This document shows, in pieces, positions 26,417-33,029 of a DNA stretch of 64,000 nucleotides (positions are counted from its first letter, which is position 1; each line of letters opens with the position of its first letter). The stretch lies in the NCBI GenBank assembly GCA_050257855.1, contig JBLMXQ010000078.1, positions 17,865-81,864 of the forward strand, in the 5' to 3' direction. The translations under genes and the position numbers were made by a program. Origin of the DNA: JBLMXQ01 sp050257855. GTDB taxonomy: Bacteria; Acidobacteriota; Vicinamibacteria; Vicinamibacterales; CAVVIG01. Under the pieces are notes generated by a model. That model made no database searches. It had not been told where the DNA came from and was given only the letters and a program-made list of their open reading frames with translations.

Positions 26417-27695
26417 GCAGCCCGCTCCTCCCGGCGTACCGCGCCCCGCCGCCGAGCTCTTCCTCGATGCGCAGCAGCTGGTTGTACTTGCAGACACGGT
26501 CGGTCCGGCTGGCCGAACCGGTCTTGATCTGGCCGGCGGCGGTGCCGACGGCGAGATCGGCAATCGTCGAGTCCTCCGTTTCCCCCGACCGGTGAGAAAT
26601 GATTGTCCCGTACCGCGCGTCGCGAGCCATCCGGACCGCGTCGAGCGTCTCGGTCACGGTGCCGATCTGGTTGAGCTTCACCAGGAGCGCGTTGGCGACC
26701 TGATCGGCAATCCCTTTCTTCAGAATCGCGGGGTTGGTGACGAACACGTCGTCGCCGACGAGCTGGACCTTGCTCCCGAGCGCCCTGGTCAGCTTCTGCC
26801 AGCCGCTCCAGTCGTCTTCGGAGAGGCCATCCTCGATCGAGACGATGGGATACTGCCTGATCCATTCCTCGTACATGCGGATCATCGCGTCGGACGTTCG
26901 ATCGGGCTCGCCGGATTTCCTGAACGTGTACTTCCCGCCGCCGGCCCATAGCTCGCTCGCGGCGACGTCGATCGCCAGGAAGATGTCGGCTCCGGCCGCG
27001 CGTCCGGTCTTCGCGACGGCCTCGAGCACGGCTTCGATCGCTTCGCGGTTCGACTTCAGGCTCGGCGCGAACCCGCCCTCGTCTCCGACGCCGGTCGAGT
27101 ACCCGCGGCCCTTCAGGATTCCGCGCAGCGCGTGGAAGGTTTCCGCTCCCCAGCGCAGCGCCTCGGCGAACGACGGCGCGCCGAGCGGCACGACCATGAA
27201 CTCCTGCACGTCGACGCTCGAGTCGGCGTGGGCGCCGCCGTTCAGGATGTTCATCATCGGCGCGGGCAGCGTGAACTGGTCGTTGCCGTACAGGCGGCCG
27301 ATGTGTCGGTACAGCGGCTCGCCAGCGGCCGCAGCCGCGGCGCGCGCCGCCGCCATCGAGACGCCGAGCAGGGCGTTGGCGCCGAGGCGGCTCTTGGTCG
27401 GCGTGCCGTCGAGCGCGATCAGCGCGTCGTCGAGCTGCCGTTGATCGAACTCGCGCCCGGCGATTGCCTTGGCGATCTCGCCGTTGACGTTCGCGACCGC
27501 CTTGCGCACGCCCTTGCCGCCGTATCGAGTCCTGTCGCCGTCGCGCAGTTCGAGTGCCTCGCGCTCGCCGGTCGAGGCCCCGGATGGCACCGCCGCGCGC
27601 CCGAACGCGCCGCCATCGAGCGTTATGTCCACTTCCACGGTCGGATTGCCGCGCGAGTCGAGAATCTCGCGCGCACGCACGCGTCTAATCTTCAT
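26409..27695 (-). CDS. eno: Enolase (phosphopyruvate hydratase)
   Basis: Converts 2-phosphoglycerate to phosphoenolpyruvate; Mg2+-dependent homodimer or octamer in the cytosol, also part of RNA degradosomes in some bacteria. It has 428 residues. N-terminal ARAREILDSRGNPTVEVD, GVGDEGGFAPS loop, metal ligands in IEDGLSEDDW and LVGDDVFVTN, catalytic Lys in LLVKLNQIGT, and the ISHRSGETED signature. It is followed with an 8-base overlap by gpmA. Confidence 0.98.
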   Translation of the reverse strand: MKIRRVRAREILDSRGNPTVEVDITLDGGAFGRAAVPSGASTGEREALELRDGDRTRYGGKGVRKAVANVNGEIAKAIAGREFDQRQLDDALIALDGTPTKSRLGANALLGVSMAAARAAAAAAGEPLYRHIGRLYGNDQFTLPAPMMNILNGGAHADSSVDVQEFMVVPLGAPSFAEALRWGAETFHALRGILKGRGYSTGVGDEGGFAPSLKSNREAIEAVLEAVAKTGRAAGADIFLAIDVAASELWAGGGKYTFRKSGEPDRTSDAMIRMYEEWIRQYPIVSIEDGLSEDDWSGWQKLTRALGSKVQLVGDDVFVTNPAILKKGIADQVANALLVKLNQIGTVTETLDAVRMARDARYGTIISHRSGETEDSTIADLAVGTAAGQIKTGSASRTDRVCKYNQLLRIEEELGGGARYAGRSGLRA

Positions 27696-27720
27696 CGACG
27701 GGTCTCGCTCTTGAATTCCT

Positions 27721-27806
27721 GTATCCCGGTTCCCGGGTTCCCAATGCTCCGTTCCCGGTTCGATCCAATTCTTACTTCCTGGTTCTCGATTCCCGATTCC
27801 TCATTC
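27721..27806 (-). repeat. Degenerate heptamer/octamer tract of the GGTTCCC / GATTCCC type
   Basis: The gap between glgC and eno consists of loosely repeated units such as GGTTCCC, GGTTCTC, GATTCCC and GATTCCT. Period is mainly 7 with slips. Its lower GC content stands out from the neighbouring genes. Confidence 0.5.
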
Positions 27807-29090
27807 TCACGCCCCCCGCCGATCCGCGTCCGCCTCGATCCGCAGCGCCTCCTCGCCGATGGCGCCGATGAACGGCTCGTCGTCGGTGGTGACGACGACG
27901 ACGCCGGAGTCGGTGACGGTGTGGCGGCGGCGATCCTCCTCGAGGTCGTATCCGATGACCGCGCCGCGGGGGATCAGGACGTCGCGGTCGATGATCGCGC
28001 GCCGCATGCGCGCGTGCCGGCCGATGCGCACCCCCGGCATCAGGATGCACTGGTCGATGTGGCAGAAGCTGTGGACCCGCACGTTCGGGCAGAGCACGCT
28101 GCCGTAGATGCTGCTGCCGGACACGATGCAGCCGGGAGAGATCACCGAGTCGAGCGCCTGTCCGCAGCGGCGGCCGGCCTCGGCGAAGACGAACTTCGCC
28201 GGCGGCGCCTGCGGCTGGTACGTGCGCAGCGGCCATTCCGGGTCGTACAGGTTGAACTCCGGGTTGACGTGGCAGAGGTCCATGTTCGCGTCGTAGTACG
28301 CGTCGAGCGTTCCGATGTCGCGCCAGTACTTCGCCGCCTTCTTGTTCTCGTCGTAGAACCGGTAGGAGTAGACCGGCACCTGGTGGATGAGCGCCGGGAT
28401 GACGTCCTTGCCGAAGTCGTGGTTGGTCGGCTGGAGCGCGTCGGCCTCCAGCGCGCTCACGAGCACGTCGGGGTCGAAGACGTATACGCCCATCGAGCCG
28501 AGCGCGAGCCCCGGCGAGCCGGGAACCGGGCTGGGGCTGCGCGGCTTCTCCTCGAAGCCGATCACGCGCTCCGCCTCGTCCACGGCGATGATGCCGAAGC
28601 GCGGCGCCTCGGCGACCGGCACCTCGATGGTCGCGAGCGTCACGGCCGCGCCGCGCTCCTGGTGGAACCGGAGCATCCGCGCGTAGTCCATCTTGTACAC
28701 GTGATCGCCCGACAGGACGATCACGTAGCGCGGGCTCTCCTGGATGATCGAGTAGAGGTTCTGGTAGACGGCATCGGCCGTCCCCTGGTACCAGTGCTCT
28801 CCGACGCGCTTCTGCGGCGGGAGGATCTCGATGAACTCGCCCAGTTCCTCCGAGACGATGCTCCAGCCCATCCGGATGTGCCGGTTGAGCGACAGCGACT
28901 TGTACTGCGTCGCGATGAAGATCCGCCGGAGACCGGAATTGATGCAGTTGCTGAGGGCGAAGTCGATGATGCGGTACGGGCCGCCGAAGTAGACGGCCGG
29001 CTTGGCTCGTTCCTTCGTCAGCGGGAACAGCCGCTCGCCGGCGCCTCCGGCGAGGACGATGACGAGGCTGTCGTCGAGCAGGGCGGGCAT
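27807..29090 (-). CDS. glgC: Glucose-1-phosphate adenylyltransferase (ADP-glucose pyrophosphorylase)
   Basis: Makes ADP-glucose for glycogen synthesis. The 427 residues hold the nucleotidyltransferase core with VLAGGAGERLFPLTKERAKPAV (read in parts, about 12-33), the RRIFIATQYKSLSL strand, YVIVLSGDHVYKMDY, IIAVDEAERVIGFEEKPRSP, and a left-handed beta-helix C-terminal domain (SVISPGCIVSGSSIYGSVLC). It starts six bases after the cyclase-family stop codon, so the two are probably co-transcribed. Other glg genes are not in the window. Confidence 0.96.
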   Translation of the reverse strand: MPALLDDSLVIVLAGGAGERLFPLTKERAKPAVYFGGPYRIIDFALSNCINSGLRRIFIATQYKSLSLNRHIRMGWSIVSEELGEFIEILPPQKRVGEHWYQGTADAVYQNLYSIIQESPRYVIVLSGDHVYKMDYARMLRFHQERGAAVTLATIEVPVAEAPRFGIIAVDEAERVIGFEEKPRSPSPVPGSPGLALGSMGVYVFDPDVLVSALEADALQPTNHDFGKDVIPALIHQVPVYSYRFYDENKKAAKYWRDIGTLDAYYDANMDLCHVNPEFNLYDPEWPLRTYQPQAPPAKFVFAEAGRRCGQALDSVISPGCIVSGSSIYGSVLCPNVRVHSFCHIDQCILMPGVRIGRHARMRRAIIDRDVLIPRGAVIGYDLEEDRRRHTVTDSGVVVVTTDDEPFIGAIGEEALRIEADADRRGA

Positions 29091-29096
29091 GGCTCG

Positions 29097-29723
29097 TCAG
29101 GGCGCGCGGAGTACGACGCGCGCCGGTGCGCCGTCGCTCCCGACCACGCGGAGCGGCAGGCAGATCATGTCGTAGACTCCCGGTTCGACCCCGCGCAGAT
29201 TGAGTCCCTCGATGACGATCACGCCGGCGCCGAGGAGCGCGTGGTGCGCGGGTGCTCCCGGCTTCCTGAATTCTTCCACCGACAGGTAGTCCACCCCGAC
29301 CACCTTGATGCCGTGGTCGACGAGGTACTGCGCCCCGGCTCCGGTGACGCCGGCATACTTCGGCGAGAACTCCGGGGAGCCCCAGAGCCGCGAGTTCCGC
29401 GTCTTGATCAGGACGCGGATCTCCTCCGCGAGATCCGCGCCCGCCAGCGCTGCGGGATCGACCGCCGCCCCCGGGCCGACCTCGATGACGCGTGCGCGGC
29501 CGATCAGCAGGTCGAGCGGGAGGGCTTCGGTGCCGGGCGCCCCGTCGAAGAAATGACGCGGGGCGTCGACGTGCGTGCCGGCGTGCGCGCTCATGTGGAG
29601 GGACGAGACGTTCGAGCTGCCCCCCCCGGCAATCCTCTTGATCGGCTCGAGCGTGAACGGCGTGTTGCCCGGATAGGTCGGCAGGTTCTGATCGAGTGGG
29701 ACGGAGACGTCGATGAGCTTCAT
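29097..29723 (-). CDS. Cyclase/kynurenine formamidase-like metal-dependent hydrolase
   Basis: Protein of 208 residues of the cyclase family (Pfam Cyclase, includes KynB). The zinc motif HxGTHxDxPxHF appears as HAGTHVDAPRHFF (about 46-58). Also seen are the opening DVSVPLDQNLPTYPG and the GVDYLSVEEF segment. No tryptophan-degradation genes are adjacent, so kynurenine formamidase activity is only one option. ATG 29723 was preferred to an upstream GTG/ATG frame extension that adds non-homologous residues. A TATCAT box lies at 29764-29759 on the same strand. Confidence 0.85.
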   Translation of the reverse strand: MKLIDVSVPLDQNLPTYPGNTPFTLEPIKRIAGGGSSNVSSLHMSAHAGTHVDAPRHFFDGAPGTEALPLDLLIGRARVIEVGPGAAVDPAALAGADLAEEIRVLIKTRNSRLWGSPEFSPKYAGVTGAGAQYLVDHGIKVVGVDYLSVEEFRKPGAPAHHALLGAGVIVIEGLNLRGVEPGVYDMICLPLRVVGSDGAPARVVLRAP

Positions 29724-29803
29724 GGCGTGCGGCGGCGCGCTGGGTGTCCCGGGCCGCGATGATAGCACAGGGGGGACGGCTGAAGTTCAGGTCGGAGAAG
29801 GGT

Positions 29804-29833
29804 TTGACTTGACCGGAACGGGCCTCTTATGAT
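29804..29833 (+). promoter_or_regulatory. Strong sigma70 promoter of the secreted protein gene
   Basis: TTGACT (29804-29809), an 18-base spacer, and TATGAT (29828-29833). The predicted start of transcription is near 29840; ATG 29876 is preceded by GGGAGA. Confidence 0.7.
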
Positions 29834-29875
29834 GGGTTGTTCGTTCGAGTGGCTCATCTTGGGAGACTAGGCCTT

Positions 29876-30919
29876 ATGTTCATTCCGCGACGAGCGATCG
29901 CGCTCTCCGTGGCGGCCACGCTGTGCTGTTCGGCGGCGGCTCTTGCCCAGAAAGACAAGAAGCAGGACAAGGCGCAGAAAGAGGAAGTCCAGAACGTCGT
30001 CAAGCTCGTCGACGGCGTGATGGCGGGCGAAACGCAGCCGACGAACGACCTCGATCTGGCGTGGGTGCGGCAGGACTTCCTCAAGGCCCAGGGCAACAAG
30101 GAGTACGCGCCGTTCATCGTGACGATCGATCCGTCGAAGGCCGCTCCCGGCAGCACGCTCACGTACTACTGGCGCGTCGTGAGGACCGGCGGCGAGACGA
30201 CCGACCCGGCGAACGGCAAGGACAACAAGAAGAAGGGCAAGAAGGACTACGCGTACGAGGACGTGAGCTTCGTGCCGCTTGCGGCCGGCGCGGCCAGCCC
30301 GATGCGCATTTCCCGATCGTTCACGGTGGCCGCCGGCACCTACGACGTCTACGTCGTGGCGAAGGAGCCGACGCCCAAGGACAAGAAGGCGTCCGCGCCG
30401 AAGGTTTCCGTGCTGAAGCAGTCGGTCGACGTGCCCGACTACTGGAACAGCGAGCTCAATACGAGCAGCGTGATCATCGCGCAGAAGATGGAGCGGCTCG
30501 CCGCCCCGCTCACGCCGGACGAGCAGGCGGACCGCCCGTACGCGTTCGGAGCGATGGAGATCATCCCGGTCACGAACTTCAAGTTCGCCAAGAACCAGGA
30601 GCTCTCGACGTTCATGCTCATCTACAACGCGCAGCCCGACAAGACGTCGGGGAAACCGGACGTCACCGTCGAGTACAACTTCTACAGCAAGCAGGCAGCC
30701 GGCGAGAAGTTCTTCAACAAGACCAACCCGCAGAACCTGAACGCGCAGACGCTGCCGCCGCAGTTCGATCTCGCGGCGGGCCACCAGCTGCAGAGCGGCC
30801 AGGCGGTACCGCTCACGACGTTCCCGGAAGGGGACTACCGGCTGGAGATCAAGGTCACCGACAAGGTCGCGAACAAGTCGCTGACCCGCGACGTCAACTT
30901 CACCGTGACGGGTTCATAG
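29876..30919 (+). CDS. Secreted lysine-rich protein of unknown function
   Basis: Exported protein of 347 residues with a signal peptide of about 25 residues (RRAIALSVAATLCCSAAALAQ). A short lysine-rich stretch follows (KDKKQDKAQKEE), and a second lies at about 115-125 (KDNKKKGKKDYA). The rest looks beta-rich, with repeated immunoglobulin-like phrasing (GTYDVYVVAKEPTPKD, GDYRLEIKVTDKVANKSL). The C-terminal part resembles an extracellular beta-sandwich. The gene has its own strong promoter and may be abundant. I do not recognise the family. Confidence 0.85.
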   Translation: MFIPRRAIALSVAATLCCSAAALAQKDKKQDKAQKEEVQNVVKLVDGVMAGETQPTNDLDLAWVRQDFLKAQGNKEYAPFIVTIDPSKAAPGSTLTYYWRVVRTGGETTDPANGKDNKKKGKKDYAYEDVSFVPLAAGAASPMRISRSFTVAAGTYDVYVVAKEPTPKDKKASAPKVSVLKQSVDVPDYWNSELNTSSVIIAQKMERLAAPLTPDEQADRPYAFGAMEIIPVTNFKFAKNQELSTFMLIYNAQPDKTSGKPDVTVEYNFYSKQAAGEKFFNKTNPQNLNAQTLPPQFDLAAGHQLQSGQAVPLTTFPEGDYRLEIKVTDKVANKSLTRDVNFTVTGS

Positions 30920-30928
30920 GGTCCTGAC

Positions 30929-30943
30929 GGGGCCGCGGGCCCC
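30929..30943 (+). other. GC-rich hairpin between two secreted-protein genes
   Basis: GGGGCC, loop GCG, GGCCCC (30929-30943), 9 bases after the stop of the secreted protein and 14 before the next ATG. There is no T-run, so it is more likely an mRNA-stabilising or attenuating hairpin than a terminator. Confidence 0.45.
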
Positions 30944-30957
30944 GGAGTGTGCGGCAT

Positions 30958-32838
30958 ATGAGGAGCATCTCCAGCGTGTTCGCGTCGGCCGGTGTCGGCG
31001 TTCTGGGACTCCTCTGCACGGGTGCGGTCGCCGCGGCGCAGGTGGCACCGGCGCTCGTGCAGCCGATCGGCCGGGTGGCGTCGCTCGCGCCCGGGTCGAT
31101 TGAAGGCCTCGTGCTCGACGAGCGCGGGGTGCCGGTGAATGGGGCGATGGTGTCCGCGCTCGGCGCGACCACCGCCTTCGCGGTCACCAATCAGGCCGGA
31201 CGGTTCGTCCTCGGGACTCTGTCGCCCGGTCCCTATCTCGTCCGCGCGCATTCGAGCGGCTTCGTCGCCTCGCGCGGGCAGATCGTCGAGGTCCGGCCGA
31301 GCGGCCGCTCGGCCTACAGCGTTTCCCTTCATCACGAAGGCGACCATCCTGTGCTCGCCGCGGGCTTCGGCGGCGCCGGTCCGGGCGATCCGGCGACCGC
31401 GGTGCCTGGCGCCACCGGCGACGACGATCACAGCGAAACCGCCTGGCGGCTTCGGCATGCGCGGCGCAGCATCCTGAAGGACGCGACCGCGCCCGAGGCG
31501 GTGCTGGCCGACGACGCGCCGCCCGAAACGGGGCGGTTCGGCCCGGCTGCGTACCTGGGGCGCGCGGCCAGCAACTTCTTCGCGGCGACCCCGTTCTCCG
31601 GCCAGCTCAACTTGCTGACGACGGGATCTTTCGACAGCCCGCTGCAGCTCTTCACGGCCGACGGCCTCGCGCACAACGTGGCGTATGTCTCCGTCGGGTC
31701 GCCGATCGGCTCGGCCGCCGACTGGACGATGCGCGGCGCGGTCACGCAGGGCGACATCTCCTCGTGGGTCGTCGCAGGCACGTACGCCAGCCGCGCCCTG
31801 TCGCCCCATCGCTACGAGATCGGGCTGTCCTACGCCACCGAGCGGTACGGCGGCGCGAACCCGGCCATCCTCCAGGACATCACCGACGCCAGCCGCAGCG
31901 CCGGCGCGGTCTACGGGTTCGACACCGTCGTGCTGTCCCGGGCGGTCTCGCTCACCTATGGCGGACGGTACGCGCGATACGATTACCTGAAGGACCGCAG
32001 CCTCGTCAGCCCGCGGCTCGCGCTGACGGTTGCGCCCGGCACCGCGCACTTCCGGATCAACGGCCTGATGTCCTATCACGCGCTCGCGCCAGGTGCGGAG
32101 GAATTCCTGCCGCCGGGCGACGAGACCGTCTGGCTGCCGCCGCAGCGCACCTTCTCGGCGCTCGATCGTACGCAGCCGCTGCGGGCGGAGCGCACGACGC
32201 ACGCCGAGGTGTCGGTCGAGCAGGATCTGCCCGGCGCCTCCACGGTCTCGCTGCGTGCGTTCCGGCAGCACGTCAACAACCAGCTCGTGACGATGTTCGA
32301 CGTGCAGCTGCCCGGAGACCCCCCGGCACAGCTCGGCCACTATCTGGTCGGCAACAGCGGACGGGTGGACGCGACCGGCTGGGGCGCCGGCTTCCGCACG
32401 GTGATTGCGGGACGCGTGCACGGCGCGATCGAGTACACCGACTCGCGCGCGGCCTGGAACCCGTCGGGCGATCTGGAGTACCTGCTCCTCGTGGCGCCGT
32501 CAGCCGTGCGCCTCGAGCACGATCGCATTCACGACCTGTCGACCTCCATCGAGACCGAAGTGCCCGAGACCTCGACGCGCGTCGTCGTCCTGTATCGCGT
32601 GAGCGACGGGTTCGCGCGCGCCGATCGCCAGAACGATCGGCCGGCGCTCGACGCGCGCTTCGACGTGCAGGTCCGGCAGTCGCTCCCGTTCATGAACTTC
32701 AACAAGACGCGGTGGGAGATGCTGGTCGGCGTGCGCGACTTCTTCCACGACGCCTCGAGCGACCGATCGGTGTACGACGAGCTCCTCGTCGTGCGGCCTC
32801 CGAAACGCGTCGTCGGCGGCCTGACGCTGAGGTTCTAG
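30958..32838 (+). CDS. Outer-membrane beta-barrel protein with N-terminal carboxypeptidase-regulatory-like domain
   Basis: Exported protein of 626 residues. The signal peptide is about 1-28, followed by a CarboxypepD_reg-like domain (about 45-120: SIEGLVLDERGVPVNGAMV, FAVTNQAGRFVLGTLSPGPY, VRAHSSGF). The remainder has alternating aromatic/polar strands and ends in GGLTLRF, the C-terminal Phe typical of barrels inserted by BamA. No TonB box or plug domain is clear, so it is an Oar-like barrel rather than a classical TonB-dependent receptor. ATG 30958 was chosen over GTG 30949. It may be co-transcribed with the secreted protein upstream. Confidence 0.78.
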   Translation: MRSISSVFASAGVGVLGLLCTGAVAAAQVAPALVQPIGRVASLAPGSIEGLVLDERGVPVNGAMVSALGATTAFAVTNQAGRFVLGTLSPGPYLVRAHSSGFVASRGQIVEVRPSGRSAYSVSLHHEGDHPVLAAGFGGAGPGDPATAVPGATGDDDHSETAWRLRHARRSILKDATAPEAVLADDAPPETGRFGPAAYLGRAASNFFAATPFSGQLNLLTTGSFDSPLQLFTADGLAHNVAYVSVGSPIGSAADWTMRGAVTQGDISSWVVAGTYASRALSPHRYEIGLSYATERYGGANPAILQDITDASRSAGAVYGFDTVVLSRAVSLTYGGRYARYDYLKDRSLVSPRLALTVAPGTAHFRINGLMSYHALAPGAEEFLPPGDETVWLPPQRTFSALDRTQPLRAERTTHAEVSVEQDLPGASTVSLRAFRQHVNNQLVTMFDVQLPGDPPAQLGHYLVGNSGRVDATGWGAGFRTVIAGRVHGAIEYTDSRAAWNPSGDLEYLLLVAPSAVRLEHDRIHDLSTSIETEVPETSTRVVVLYRVSDGFARADRQNDRPALDARFDVQVRQSLPFMNFNKTRWEMLVGVRDFFHDASSDRSVYDELLVVRPPKRVVGGLTLRF

Positions 32839-32872
32839 CCAGTCCCGTCTCTTCCGATCCATAATTCTGTAA

Positions 32873-32898
32873 GCCGACTCCATTAGCTTGGAGTCGGC
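32873..32898 (+). terminator. Terminator-like hairpin after the barrel-protein gene
   Basis: Perfect 9-base stem GCCGACTCC / GGAGTCGGC with an 8-base loop, 34 bases after the stop codon. The downstream sequence GTTCCTCC is only partly T-rich, so termination may be incomplete or Rho-assisted. Confidence 0.5.
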
Positions 32899-33029
32899 GT
32901 TCCTCCATTGTCGCCGGAATCTCGAGAAGCTTAGACTTTCCAGTCATTTAGGCCATGGCAACCGGCGCAAGGCCAGGGAACGACGTTTGCTATCTCGAGG
33001 GACGGCAAGGTGTGCCTCTCGGCACCGCC

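Noticed and set aside
27132..29762. 876-codon open frame antisense to eno, glgC and the cyclase gene
   Set aside because: Covers three well-supported genes on the other strand; composition is typical of shadow frames.
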